A stretch of DNA of 64,000 nucleotides from Saccopteryx bilineata (lineage: Eukaryota; Chordata; Mammalia; Chiroptera; Emballonuridae), in contig NC_089490.1 of NCBI RefSeq assembly GCF_036850765.1, positions 125,516,522 to 125,580,521 of the forward strand, written 5' to 3'. Position numbers and translations under genes: made by a program. The notes under the pieces are model-generated. The model ran no database searches. It saw only the letters and a program-made list of their open reading frames with translations, and was not told where the DNA came from. This document shows, one piece after another, positions 11,693-22,601 of this stretch (within the stretch, counting starts at the first letter, position 1; every line of letters begins with the position of its first letter).

Positions 11693-12030
11693 TGCAATGC
11701 TGGTGGCCAAGGCCAGGCAGGCTCACATTGGATTCAGGTAGACGGTAGAGAAACTGCGGAACAGGAAAGTGTTGGGCCATTCCGTTTAATAGATTCTCAC
11801 AACAGTGGACAAGCACACAGTCAGGGAAAATTGCCTCACAGGCAAACAAACAGCAAAATGGAACCTCACAGTGGTGTGGTACTGTGCAATCCTCAACCCC
11901 TCACGAGCGCAAACACCCACAGCCTTATATAGGCCACACACACGTGGCTCTGCCAGGTGCTCATGCACTAATCAATCAAAGTGCTTGCAGCTGGTATACA
12001 AGTGAGCAAGCCTAACACAGCTGCCTCACA
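11693..12030 (-). mobile_element. solo LTR, family LTR1
   Basis: Endogenous retroviral LTR (338 bp) of the same family as the provirus at 39.1-44.4 kb. The plus strand runs from TGCAATGCTGGTGGCC, the reversed LTR 3' terminus, to CAGCTGCCTCACA. Shared inner landmarks are 'gacggtagagaaactg', 'cttatataggcc' (reversed TATA-box region), 'tggctctgccaggtgctcatg' and 'gcttgcagctggta'. No internal sequence is attached. I could not find a clear 5-bp target duplication. Confidence 0.85.
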
Positions 12031-12040
12031 CTCTTCATTC

Positions 12041-12065
12041 TTTTTTTTTTTTTTTTTTTTTTTTT
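12041..12065. repeat. poly-T run (25 T)
   Basis: Pure T run ten bases beyond the LTR. It may be the tail of a minus-strand retroposed sequence, but none is recognisable to its right. Confidence 0.85.
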
Positions 12066-12153
12066 GGCAACTGAAGATAAAGTTAGCAGTGTGAGCTCTG
12101 TTTGAACAATAACATGACTTGCTTTTACAACAACCCTCCCAAACTCCCTCAGC

Positions 12154-12309
12154 CAGAGGTGGATTTAATGGCAAGCATACCAGGCAGGTGCCCCGGGCCT
12201 CGACTTCTGAAGGGCCCTGCAAAAACCCAACTTTACACTTTTTTCTACTGTAAGGGGCCCAATATTTTCTTCTGTGCCTGGGGCCTCAACCGACCTTAAT
12301 CCACCTCTG
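12154..12309. mobile_element. hAT-like MITE, family A, short copy
   Basis: 156-bp element bounded by CAGAGGTGGATT and AATCCACCTCTG and flanked by a perfect 8-bp duplication ccctcagc (12146-12153 and 12310-12317). Shares 'aggggcccaatattttcttctg' and 'ggggcctcaaccgacctt' with the longer copy at 4.4 kb, in the opposite orientation. Non-autonomous. Confidence 0.88.
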
Positions 12310-12317
12310 CCCTCAGC

Positions 12318-13190
12318 CAACAGTTTTCAAAACTACTTGGTCCTGTTTTCAATTTGTGTTTTCCAGGCTCCTGATCTATAACATCTTTCCAGCACAGCTC
12401 AGTAACAGTAAGTAATAAAATGATCTGACTTGATTAATAATAAAGAACAAAATGAGCTCTGGAAGCTAGGAGAGAGGTGTTCTGCTCTGAGCTTCATCGT
12501 ATATGTCTCTGCAACTGAAAACACCTCTGACTTTATATCTATAATGTCAGGGATATTACTAAACTATTTCTGCACAATAGACCCTATGCCCCCACAGGCT
12601 GATGTGTCATCTCTGAGAGGTTTAGAAACCTTCTCTGCCTCCTCTTGTTGGGCCGCCAGCTCAGGTCCTGCTTAATCGCTTAAGCCTGCTGTTTCAGATT
12701 CCTCTGCTTACTCCTCACCTTCCTACCTACATCTGAGCAGTGAACTTTTCTTTGTCCAGAAAGTTTCTTTGGCCTGTTGGTTGCCAGAGTCCTGCCTGGG
12801 CCTTGACCTCGTCACCACTAAGACACACCCAGCTGACAGCCCCCAAGCCAGCCCGAGGGCCTGGAGAGCCTCTGCCTCCCTCTAGTGGTGGCCTCCAGCA
12901 GTCTGGGCTGTGCAGAACACCTGTTCCCTCAAGTCACAGTCTTAGAGAGTCTGTGAATTTAAAACTAACAGTTCAATCTTCTTTGGGAAATTTGGTATTT
13001 CTCTTATTTCTATAAATACTGCCTCCTTTACTGAATGAAAAATAAATTATACTTTTCTCTTTTACTTTACTTTTTCATCTGTTTGAAAGGGTATCACAAA
13101 TACATGTAAGTCCCACTAAACTGCCTAAGAAAAAAATATGCCCCTAAAATGACTACTCAACCTTTCAAAGTTCTAAACAAGATGTATCAT
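12318..13190. other. unrecognised, partly GC-rich sequence
   Basis: The segment 12560-12930 is more G+C-rich than its surroundings and contains open frames of 80-90 codons on the plus strand. None resembles a protein I know and no splice or promoter structure is convincing. Confidence 0.45.
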
Positions 13191-13200
13191 ATCCTTTTTA

Positions 13201-13420
13201 TTAAAAAAAGTCCTAGCCAATTAATTTTTATGTTTATTTTATTGATTTTAGAGAGAAGAAGGGAGAGATGGAGAGAGACAGAGAGAGAGAGAGAGAGAAA
13301 GAGAGAGAAAGACAGGAACATTGCTCTGTTCTTGTATGTGCCCTGCCCAGGGATCAAACCAGCAACCTCTGTGCTTCAGGATAATGCTCTAACCAACCAA
13401 GCCATTCAGCCAGGGCTCAA
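13201..13420 (-). mobile_element. tRNA-derived SINE, SINE-IV type
   Basis: Right end reads, on the minus strand, agccctggctgaatggcttg, then the B-box-like ggtttgatccctgggc, then 'ggcacatacaagaacagagc' and a (CT)n-rich tail. The duplicate atccttttta at 13191-13200 and 13421-13430 is a good target duplication. The GA tract at about 13263-13311 is its tail. Confidence 0.88.
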
Positions 13421-13700
13421 ATCCTTTTTAAAAAAGATTAAATAAAAATGGCTTTTGGGATGCTGTCTTCAGATCTGAGTGCTGGTTACACAGATGTGTT
13501 GTTTGTTCAAATTAATAGACCTAAAATATCATGCTATCTATATTTTTGTACATACACATTATACTTAAATATTTTAAGTGAACAGGCCATGATTTTTAAA
13601 AAATGCTGTCATATTAATGATATTTTCATTTATGTAAACAATAGGTATAACTCTTCATTTCCATAGGCATCGGAATTGCTATAAAATCCATGTTTTGTTT

Positions 13701-13891
13701 CAGGGGTCCCCAAACTTTTTACACAGGGGGCCAATTCACTGTCCCTCAGACCATTGGAGGGCCGCCACATACAGTGCTCCTCTCACTGACCACCAATGAA
13801 AGAGGTGCCCCTTCTGGAAGTGCAGCGGGGGCCGGATAAATGGCCTCAGGGGGCCGCATGTGGCCCGCGGGCCGTAGTTTGGGGACGCCTG
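13701..13891. mobile_element. hAT-like MITE, family B
   Basis: 191-bp element with ends CAGGGGTCCCCAAACT and AGTTTGGGGACGCCTG. Body landmarks are 'cactgtccctcagaccattgg', 'ccaccaatgaaagaggtgcccc' and 'gtggcccgcgggccgtag'. A second copy of the same length lies at 61630-61821. An exact 8-bp duplication is not visible, so the hAT assignment rests on the TIR type. Confidence 0.8.
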
Positions 13892-13943
13892 GTTAACATG
13901 AAATAAAAATAATGTGATTAGTGTATCTAATGATTCTCTAGGA

Positions 13944-14155
13944 CAGGGGTCGGCAAACGCATTAGTCAACAGAGCCAAATATCACAGTACAATGATTGAA
14001 ATTTCGAGAGCCAAATTTTTTAAACTTAAACTATATAGATAGGTACATTCCTTATCAAGGTAGCGCCCGCACGTGGTATTTTGTGAAAGAGCCACACTCA
14101 AGGGGCTAAAGAGCTGCATGTGGCTCATGAGTGAGCCGCAGTTTGCTGACCAAGG
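13944..14155. mobile_element. hAT MITE, family C, with perfect target duplication
   Basis: 212-bp element from caggggtcggcaaac to gtttgctgaccaagg, flanked by the perfect 8-bp duplication ctctagga (13936-13943 and 14156-14163). Inner landmarks are 'cattagtcaacagagccaaat' and 'gagccacactcaaggggc'. Only 52 bp separate it from family B. Confidence 0.9.
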
Positions 14156-14408
14156 CTCTAGGATGAATTTAATAACAGCTTTTAACTGAACCTAAAAGGT
14201 TTGTCCCACTGGAAAAGCAAGACACATATTATTTAAAGGACAGAGTACAACAAAGATTGGAAACCTTGTTATATTATATTTTACCATGTGTCACACTCTG
14301 TGTCACTATTCCTCCATGTTTATTTCCAGGACAGAGAGTTCTATGAGGTTGAAAAAACTTTCAGTAGAATAATTATAAACCATTCCTCCACCACACCTGA
14401 ACAAACCC

Positions 14409-14627
14409 CACTGGATGAGGATGACGCACGCCTGTAAAAAGCATCCATCAGGGGAGGGAGACTTTGTTTGTTTGTTTGTTTGTTTGTTTTTGTGAAACGG
14501 CTTTCAAAAACTCTTAAGTGCAGACATTGTTGTTCAAAGGAACAGTTCCAACTCTCATGATGACTTTCTCCCAAAGTACTGTGTGCAATCATTAATCAAC
14601 TCTTTCCATGGGTAATTTTATGTCAAA
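14409..14627. repeat. direct duplication, copy 1
   Basis: 219 bp, nearly identical to 15040-15251. The differences I see are two fewer TTTG units, one extra T and one G/A change in the other copy. Contains 'ggatgaggatgacgcacgcc', a (TTTG)n array and 'gtgaaacggctttcaaaaac'. I recognise no repeat family or gene in it. Confidence 0.95.
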
Positions 14628-15039
14628 CATTCTTGAACATCCAATAATGACTTTTCTTGATTAAAGAGATTTGTTTTATGATTCTGTTAAAGGAGACCTT
14701 TAAATTCAGTCATTTGAGAAAATGTTTGATGTACTCTTGTGCTGTATTTATAGATGAGTAGTAAATCAGGAAGTCTAATAAAGAATATTTATTCTGCAGT
14801 AAAAAAAACAAACAAACCCAAAACAGGATCTATTCCATAGAACCCAGTTCTGTGCCCAGAAAACACCCCCATGCTATCTTTTTTTCCTTTCTCTGAACAG
14901 ATACTACAAAGGGAATTTTACATGCTAACAAGAGGGTTAGATCAAATCTATTCGGCAGTGTAATCCATCCTTTTCAAGGGCCAGATTCTTTCCCTGTAAC
15001 TACTGCTTATAACTGACAATAGTTTATTGTTCACCTTCT
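14628..15039. other. spacer between the duplicated segments
   Basis: 412 bp without a recognised feature. It does not resemble what follows the second copy, so this is not a simple tandem array. Confidence 0.6.
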
Positions 15040-15251
15040 CACTGGATGAGGATGACGCACGCCTGTAAAAAGCATCCATCAGGGGAGGGAGACTTTGTTT
15101 GTTTGTTTGTTTTTGTGAAACGGCTTTCAAAAACTCTTAAGTGCAGACATTGTTGTTCAAAGGAACAGTTCCAACTCTCATGATGACTTTTCTCCCAAAG
15201 TACTGTGTGCAATCATTAATCAACTCTTTCCATAGGTAATTTTATGTCAAA
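15040..15251. repeat. direct duplication, copy 2
   Basis: 212 bp, same orientation as copy 1, offset 631 bp. Flanks on both sides differ from those of copy 1. Confidence 0.95.
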
Positions 15252-15804
15252 AGAGAAATGTTACCGTGCCCTGAATGTCCTTCAGGAGCTGTGGGGAACA
15301 AACCCTACAGACAAGGACTGAAGAGGATCATTGCACTTTATAAACTTAAATTACTGAAAATGCTTTTGGGGAAGGGACCCTTCCACCTCACACACATTTC
15401 CTTCAATTAAATTTCCCAGAGTCTTTCTGAAATTGTGGATGATTTCTCTCACTTGGACTCACCGAAGGATACATTATCCAGAAATTACCAAAATGTGCAT
15501 ATGTTTATTGTTCAGTGCATATGGTAACAACTACATTTGTTGCACATATTCCTGAACATGAATGAAATTAACTTTAAGAAAACATCTTGCTTGCGGCCAA
15601 TACTTATCTTTAAAAGGCAAAAGATGTTATAAAAAATGAAATTTGAATACAGTGATTGAGTTGCATATATTACTTTTAAATTGACAAAAACCGATTTTGT
15701 GCTTTCGTTATTCACCAATTTAAATTTTATATTTATGGCTTAGAATCCACAAATAATATGAATTTATTTTTGTTTAATTATCCAAACTTTATGTTTTAAA
15801 ACAG
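15252..15804. other. no recognised feature
   Basis: A+T-rich sequence without a recognisable repeat or coding signal. Confidence 0.5.
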
Positions 15805-15910
15805 GAGTCTGGAAGCCTGGTTCCAGCTCTCTCGCATGCTGAGAATATGACCTTCAGTGGGATTATGACCCATCCAAGCTACAGTTTCTTCATCTACAAA
15901 GCTCCTTCCA
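15805..15910 (+). mobile_element. MIR fragment (weak)
   Basis: 'gagtctggaagcctggttcc', 'gattatgacccatccaagc' and 'tacagtttcttcatctacaaag' follow the MIR order, with much divergence. Confidence 0.5.
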
Positions 15911-16046
15911 ATCACTAAAATTGTACAATTTTGAAAAATTACACCTTTAGCTCTACTCCTAAAATGTTTACTTGTTCATCCTCAGATCCTGAAAATGTTA
16001 TATTATATGTCATGAGAAAAAATTGCAGATAATGATTGTTAAAATC

Positions 16047-16604
16047 CTTTTTTTTAATTTTTCATTATTTAGAAATTAAATTTAGGCCCTGGCCATTTGG
16101 CTCAGTGGCTAGAGTGTGGGGCCGGTGTGTGGAGGTCCTGGGTCGGGGCACGAGGGAGAAGCAACCGTCTGCTTCTCTCCCCTCCTTCTCCCCTTCTCTC
16201 TCTTTTCCCTTCCTGCAGTCAGTGACTCAATGGTGTGAGTGTGGCCTCAGGCACTGAGGATGGCTTGGTTAATTCGAGCATGAGCTCAGACAGGGGTTGC
16301 CAGGTGGATCTGACTCGGGGTACATGAGGACTCTGTCTATCTCCCCTCCTCTCGCTTAAAAAGAATTAAATTTAATGCAGTGACATTGGTCTATAGAAAC
16401 ACACAGGTTTCAGGTGTGCATCTCTATAGCATGTGAACTATTCATTGTGTTGTGTGCCCATCACCTAAAGTGAAATCATTTTCTGTCACCATATATTTGA
16501 CTCCCTTTAATCCCTTCTTCCAAACTCCTCACTCTGGTAACCACTTCACTTTCGTCTATGTTCATGAGTCTCAATGTTATATCCCACTTATGTGTGAAAT
16601 CATA
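16047..16604 (-). mobile_element. L1 3' UTR fragment
   Basis: Same minus-strand L1 3' UTR as at 5180-5410 ('tctatagcatgtgaactattcattgtgttg', 'taaccacttcactttcgtctatg'). Short, 5'-truncated, and interrupted by a SINE in its A-rich end. Confidence 0.85.
16085..16361 (+). mobile_element. tRNA-derived SINE, SINE-III type, old copy
   Basis: Starts ggccctggccatttggctca, with A-box-like ggctcagtggctagagtg and a weak B box. Body has 'gcttctctcccctcc', 'ggcactgaggatggcttgg' and 'tctgtctatctcccctcc'. Target duplication: agaaattaaattta at 16071-16084 versus a one-base-shorter copy at 16362-16374. Confidence 0.88.
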
Positions 16605-17039
16605 TAGGGAAGGAACCAGCCCTGCCAACACCTTTATTTAGCCCAGTGAAACTAATTTCAAACATCTGGCCTCCAGAACTGTAGGAGAATAAATTTGCAT
16701 TGCTTTGAGCCTGTAAGTTTGTGGTAATTTGTTATAGCAGCTATTAGAAATGAATGCTCTACAGAAGGGTGAAGCACTTTTCATCAGTGGTATGAGGAGC
16801 TCTATGGACCCTCTCCCTAGTGAAAAAAACTACACCTAATAAAAGTGATAAAAACAGCGACCATTTAAAACCTTTGGAAATTGTCAGAAGGACATACAGA
16901 AAACGGACAAATACTAAATCTCATTATTAAGAACAGTGGGTCTGGGGCATTTGAGCCATAGCTTGCTCCCCGCCCCCCAGCTCAATGTAATGGAAGCTCC
17001 ACTGAGTAAGTGCAGCCAAGATTAGGAGTTCTTTCATTT

Positions 17040-17640
17040 TTCAGCTCAGTCTATTCAGGGAAAATTGGTCAAGGAAATAAAATAAAAGGCATCCAGATTG
17101 AAAAGGAAGAAGTAAAACTATATCTATTTGCAAATAACATGAGACCATATATAGAAAATATACAATATTAAGGAATGTACTAAAAACCCATTAGAACTAA
17201 TAAATGTGTTCAGCAAAGTGACAGGGTATACAATGAGTATATATAAATCAACTGTATTTCTATTCATAGGAATTAACAATTATAATTCTATCAATTAATA
17301 ATGAACAATCCAAAAATAAGATTAAGAAAACACTTTCATTTATAATGTTATCTCAAAAAATAAAATACTTAGAAAGAAATGTAACAAAAGAAATGCAAAA
17401 CTTGTACTCTGAAAACTGCAATACATTGTTCAAAGAAACCAAAGACCTAAGGAAATGGAGGACATTTTCTTTATGTTCATAGATTAGAAGATGATATTGT
17501 TAAGATGTACTCCCAAAATTGATCTATGGATTCAATACAATATAATAAAAATTCTAGCTGCCATATTTTTCCCCAGAAATCAAGTTCATTCTAAAATTCA
17601 TATGGAAATACAACTTGAATCCAGAATATAAAAAGAATTC
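17040..17640 (+). pseudogene. ancient L1 ORF2 fragment
   Basis: Plus-strand L1 RT and post-RT region without an open frame. Landmarks are 'aaaggcatccagattgaaaagg', 'tttgcaaataacatgagacc' (decayed FADD box), 'tgtactctgaaaactgcaa' and 'ttctaaaattcatatggaa'. Much more diverged than the L1s at 46-61 kb. Confidence 0.8.
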
Positions 17641-18269
17641 TTACAACTGAACAAAGACAATCCAATTTTTAAAGGGAAAAGTATTAAAACAGACATTTTT
17701 TTCAGAGAAATATATCTCAACTATCAATTTTAAAAGGAGCTTGAATTTATTTGTACCTTAAAAACCTGTTAATTTGCAGTCATAAATTCTAAAACTCAAT
17801 TCCGCAACCCAAGAGATTTGCTCACTGCACAATTTTGTTAATCCAACTACCCACACTCTACCAAAAACTTATAAAAAAACATCTCCCCAATATTAACAGA
17901 TAGAATTTTAAGATTTAGATGCTATTTTAAAAATAATATATGTTAAAGAAGTAGCATAATGTTTATTTTGTTTGGGGCCTTGAGATATATAACTAACAAA
18001 CCTATTTTTTGGACTCCTTTTCCTTAATCACTCCAGGAAAAAATAGCATTGAGAAACTGCTTCTTAAGAATTTTTATTTTGAGTCAGAGCTACCTTATCT
18101 GACATTTAGTTGGTTAACTTTATTCTAGTGCCACATTAGCAATCTGAGCTCAATTACAGCCAACTGTAATAATATATATACTGCCTGCTAATCAGACCTC
18201 TCAGGACTCTATTTTTGAATATGCTATCTAGTTATGTCATGTGTACTGTATATTTTCAATACTAGAGGT
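17641..18269. other. no recognised feature
   Basis: A+T-rich sequence without a gene or repeat that I recognise. Confidence 0.5.
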
Positions 18270-20340
18270 CACTACACACTCAATGATTCAGCAAATATGA
18301 TATGCCAAGTACTGTTCTGGGAATTGGAAATATCACACAAGATTATAGCCTTGAAGTAAGATTAATATTCCCTCAAGAGTAAGCTTCTCAATGATCTTAT
18401 ACTCTAGTGGGTGAAACAAAATAAACAAGAAAATACACATATAAAAAATAGCAATTTTAGATTGTGATAAGAGTTAAACAATAAATAAGTCATAATGGAA
18501 TGAGCCAGGAAAGACTTTCTAAAATAGATGACATTTGAGTTAAGTCCTGCAATGGCAAGAAGCAAGCCATGCAAAGAACTGGTAGAAAGGGATTTTAGGA
18601 AGAAGGATCAGAGAGGGCAAAGAAACTTGAAACTTTGGGGTTTTGGAAAGATAGAGAGGAGCCCAGAGTGGTGAGTAAGCAAAGGAAAGAGTGCCACTCT
18701 TGTCAGAAATTAAATAGATAAGGAAGGGCCTGATTGTAGAGGGCCTTCTAGACAGTAAGACATGGAATAAACAGGGAAGAGATAGGATCTTACATATTCC
18801 TTTCTAATAGCAAAAAAAATGTCCTGGAATCTCTCCTTTCAATTCATTGGCCAGAATTGTGTCACATGCATTTTTATTTTTAGACCAATTGCTGACAATA
18901 GGAATTAAACTACCACAATAGGGCTGTAACTAATCAATTTTCACCTGGATGTTCAGTCACCCCGGTACGGCCTCCTGGTATGCCCCCCTTGGTAACTATG
19001 CAAAATCAAAGTTTCTGTTAGCAAAGGAGAAAGGAGGAGTGGTTGTTGGAAAGTGTTACAGAAAATCTATAGTATCCCAATGGAGGTGACAGGAAGTCAG
19101 TTGATTCTACAAGTCTGGAAATTCAGGCAAGGGTGTCAGATGGATGGCAGATGATGTCTTCTGCATATGGCTAATATTTAAGAGCATTGGACTGGATGAG
19201 ATTACCTGGAGGGAGTGTATATAGATTTAGAAGACAGTACAGCATTATGTACTGGTATATGCCCATGTTTAGAGATCAGGTAAAGAAGGAGAAACAAAAA
19301 AAAGCTTTTGTCAGAGCTAGATGCAAGAGAGAATTTGTCCTAAAAGCCAAAAAAAAAAGTTTTCCAAGGAGGATTAGACAGTTGGGTTGGATGTCGCCGA
19401 GAGAATGGTGAAAGCAGAAGTGTACACAGGGTCTAATACAGTAATGAGATTTTTGGGTACCCTGACAACAGCAGACTCAGTAAAGGACTAAGAAGAGGCT
19501 TGATGGAGTAACCGAAGAGTGAGTGAAAGTTGAGAAAGCATTTTGAGGTTTGCTGTGAAAGAACAGAGAAATATAGCAAAGGGAATCATGACAGTCAAGG
19601 AAAACTTTTGATTGTTATAATTTGGGAGATTACAGAATTTATTTGTATATTGCCTGGAATCATCCAGTGCAGTGAAAGACATTGATGGTGTGGAATAGAG
19701 GAGGTGAACTATAAGAATAAAAATCCTTGGAAAGGTGAGAGTAGGTAGGATCTGAGTGTGAGCGGAAGGATGGACTTCTGATAGGAAGAGATACATTTAT
19801 TTCATTTCCAAAAGAGGGAAGGCAGAAAATATGGACACAGACAGAATTGAGTAGATAAGATGCAGGCATACTTCTATGTTGGCTCAGATATTTTTCAATT
19901 AAGTATGAGTGTCAGTCATCAGCTATGAATGGGAAAGAGTCAGTGTAGGAGGTTTGGAGAAAGAGGAAATATGAAATACTTATTTCAAAGAATTAAAAGG
20001 GAACTTGATTAGGGAAAGATAGGGTTTTTTTGGCAGTAACAAAGGCATATCTGAGGCTTGGGATCACAAATTAAAAGTACAGCCAGGAGATAGTTGTGAT
20101 ATAATCTCTGGTAAGTACAAGCATGAAGAGTGGGGTCAGAGAATCGAGCGTGTCTCCAAGTAAATTATATTAATAATGGTTCATGAGTTGTAATTGGGTA
20201 AAAACAAAGGGTAGTGATTTTGGAGGGTAGTGAAGACTGTGAAAAAGTGGCAGCATGAGTGGACTGGAGGCTTCAGAAAAATTAAGGAATAATTATACCT
20301 GAGGTGCTAGAGTAAGGCAGCTAAAGGGAGAGAAGGTAGC
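18270..20340 (-). mobile_element. 2-kb L2 (CR1-clade LINE), antisense to the plus strand
   Basis: From left to right it shows the reversed L2 3' UTR ('tcagcaaatatgatatgccaag', 'tctagtgggtgaaac') and then ORF2 in antisense. ORF2 landmarks are 'gggcctgattgtagagggcc' near 18727, 'tggactggatgagattacctgg' near 19186, 'agaggatcatgacagtcaagg'-like text near 19580, 'gtcagtcatcagctatg' near 19913, and 'gatcacaaattaaaagtac' near 20060. No open frame survives. It is one of the longer L2 relics one meets in mammals. The right boundary is approximate. Confidence 0.7.
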
Positions 20341-20576
20341 CACCATCAGAACAAGTTCGCACTTTAAAGAGTTAGATTGTTCATACATACTACATTGCAT
20401 TTAGTGCAGCCTTTTAAAAAAGATCAAAGTAATTGCTGTGCTCAGCTTGCTGAAAAGGAGTACAATTATGTGTGGCTAAGAAGCAGCCATGTGATTAGTG
20501 GGTTGGTAATGTGCTAATTCACCAATGGCACAGTAAAAAGGACTACATAACATTAGATTTGAATAATAGGGCAACA

Positions 20577-20706
20577 TGGCAATATGAACCAAAGAGCTTG
20601 GGCTTAAAGTCAAAGTGACCTAATTCAAACCTCGGCTGTAACATGCAGCAGCTATGTATCTTGGGCATATTTCCTTTTAATTTTTTTATTTATTCATTTT
20701 AGAGAG

Positions 20707-20751
<45 letters not shown>

Positions 20752-20995
20752 GGGGGAGGAGCAGGAAGGAAGCATTAATTCTCATATGTGCCTTGACCAG
20801 GCAAGCCCAGGGTTTCAAACCAGCAACCTCAGCATTCCAGTCTTGGGGCATATTTTTTAACCATTCTGAATCTTGGATTAGCCTTTCAACCAGCCTATGT
20901 CTACTCCCTTACAGAGATTGTTATGCACATTAAGAAGGTTAATATATGCAAAGTGCCTGGAAATAATAGGTTCTAGTAAATATTAACTACTGTGA
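20577..20995 (+). mobile_element. MIR split by a SINE
   Basis: Left part has 'gagcttgggcttaaagtc', 'aattcaaacctcggctgtaac' and 'gcagctatgtatcttgggca'. Right part has 'taaccattctgaatcttgg', 'acagagattgttatgcacatt', 'atgcaaagtgcctgg' and 'taataggttctagtaaatatt'. Together they are an almost complete MIR, interrupted at the 'cttgggca' position. Confidence 0.85.
20674..20840 (-). mobile_element. 5'-truncated SINE-II in a MIR
   Basis: Minus strand: 'tgaggttgctggtttgaaac', 'gggcttgcctggtcaaggca', 'catatgagaattaatgcttcc' and a long (CT)n tail. The tRNA-like head is missing. Target duplication: tcttgggcatatttc (20659-20673) against tcttggggcatatttt (20841-20856). Confidence 0.9.
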
Positions 20996-21727
20996 AAACA
21001 AGGAACCACGTTCCTACTGCGGCATGGCAGCTTGGGATACAATTAAGGAAGCTTTTACTCTGAATGCAGGGGTTAAAAGGGTATGTCAACCAGAAGGGCA
21101 AAAAAAAAAAAAAGGATTCTCCTAATGGAGCTATTAAGGATAAGAGTGAAACCTGGCTTGGTTATTAGGTTATAGCTGATGACCTTAATAGTAGGAATGA
21201 AGGTCTAATTTTTGGTTAGTGACATTTTAGATGTCAGAAATAAAGTCACAATAGGCAGCTGTCTCCATGAAGCAGGCCCATGCCTTTTCCCACCCCTGCC
21301 CCCTGGTGCATTTTCCTGCCTCTCCTTCCTAAGCTCCAAGGGCCCCCCTTTTGCTGTAACTTGTTTCCTGAGCCCATTTCTTCTAGAGTTCACTTCTTCT
21401 ACCTCTGTGACTTTCTACATAAATTTTTAATATTAAATAAATAAAAAAATGAAATCACAAAACCTAGATTTATATTTTTTTAATTAGAGATGAACCCCAA
21501 GCTAGAGATATGCAGGCTGGGAAGATGGTATGAGTGGCAGACCTGCCAGCCCAGCACATGCAGGCTATGGAGACTTCTTTTCTTCTGTTACTAAATCCTT
21601 TTGTTTTAAGGCTGTTATCATTTGTATTTCTCTGGTCCTTTGTATGTTGTTTGGTTCTCTTTAAGCTTTTATTGAAAATTTGAATAAGTATAGAATCATT
21701 TGTGTAACTTGCCAAAAAAAAAAAAAA
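20996..21727. other. no recognised feature
   Basis: Contains a poly-A run near 21100-21113 and a pyrimidine-rich patch near 21290-21340. No repeat family or gene is recognisable. Confidence 0.45.
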
Positions 21728-22150
21728 TGTTCCTAGACATTCCATGACAGAATGTGGCATTTCTAAATGGGTTCTGAAGCCATCCTCGTCTTGATTGCTC
21801 TCTCATGTCCCTCTGATCTCCCTCAGCCCTCTTCAGCTTCTCTGACCTCTTATCTGCCCCTAATTTATTGTTTGATTGTTCTATCTTCCCAGACTCATCT
21901 TGGTTTATAGTATCTAATCTCTTTTTCAAATGGTCTTCTGCTTTCCTACTGATGTACTGGCAGAACCCAGCCTGGCCCTTAGATCTTTCTTTTTAACTTG
22001 TAATTTTCTCAGAGCCCCTTAGAGGGGCAGCTGGGTATGGTGATACCTGCCTTCTATGTTTATTAACCCAAAGCCCAGGGGTTTTCATTACTCCCCGGCA
22101 TGGGTTATTACAGGAGGAAAACAGAGATTGAAAATGTGCAGCAAGGAAAG
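21728..22150. repeat. unnamed diverged repeat pair, copy 1
   Basis: About 420 bp colinear with 26766-27175. Shared landmarks in the same order are 'ctctgatctccctcag', 'cctaatttattgtttgattgttct', 'agtatctaatctc', 'atggtcttctgctttcctactgatg', 'attttctcagagcccc', 'gggcagctggg', 'ttattacaggag' and 'cagcaaggaaa'. I cannot name the family. The two copies differ by many substitutions and small indels. Confidence 0.85.
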
Positions 22151-22257
22151 ACCAAACTCACGACTAATTGAACAGGTGGCCAAATCAAAAATTCCAATAG
22201 TAGCAAGCTACAGATATTTTCAAATATCATATCCTAGTGGCCTTAAAAATTCCTTGA

Positions 22258-22589
22258 GCCTGACCAGGTGGTGGTGGCGCAGTGGATAGAGCATCAGACT
22301 GGGATGCAGAAGACCCGGGTTTGAGACCCTGAGGTCACCAGTTTGAGCGCGGGCTCATCTGGTTTGAGCAAAGCTCACCAGCTGGGACCCAAGGTCGCTG
22401 GCTCAAGCATGGGGTTACTTGGCCTGATTGCTTTTTCATTGAGAAAGCAATTAATGAACAACTATGGTGTCGCGAAGAAAAACTGATAATTGATGCTTCT
22501 CATCTCTCTCCGTTCCTGTCTGTCTGTCCCTATCTACCCCTCTCTCTGACTCTCTCTGTGTCTCTGGAAAAAAAAACCCCACAAAAAAC
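22258..22589 (+). mobile_element. tRNA-derived SINE, long type (SINE-I), with 12-bp target duplication
   Basis: Head gcctgaccaggtggtggtgg, A-box-like ggcgcagtggatagagca, B-box-like gggtttgagaccc. Then 'ggctcatctggtttgagcaa', 'tcgctggctcaagcatgggg', 'aaactgataattgatgcttc' and the GTCTGTCTGTCCC tail. Perfect flanks aaaattccttga (22246-22257 and 22590-22601) set exact ends. Confidence 0.95.
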
Positions 22590-22601
22590 AAAATTCCTTG
22601 A

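Larger units (their letters stand above)
15970..16752 (+). mobile_element. MaLR (MLT1-type) LTR split by an L1
   Basis: Left part (15970-16046) resembles the MLT1 region 'cctgaaaatgt...ttgcagataatgattgtta'. Right part (16605-16752) holds 'ggaaccagccctgccaacacc', 'ctggcctccagaactgtagg' and 'gtttgtggtaatttgttatagc', the MaLR 3' end. An L1 tail with a SINE in it lies between, so three insertions are nested. Confidence 0.75.
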
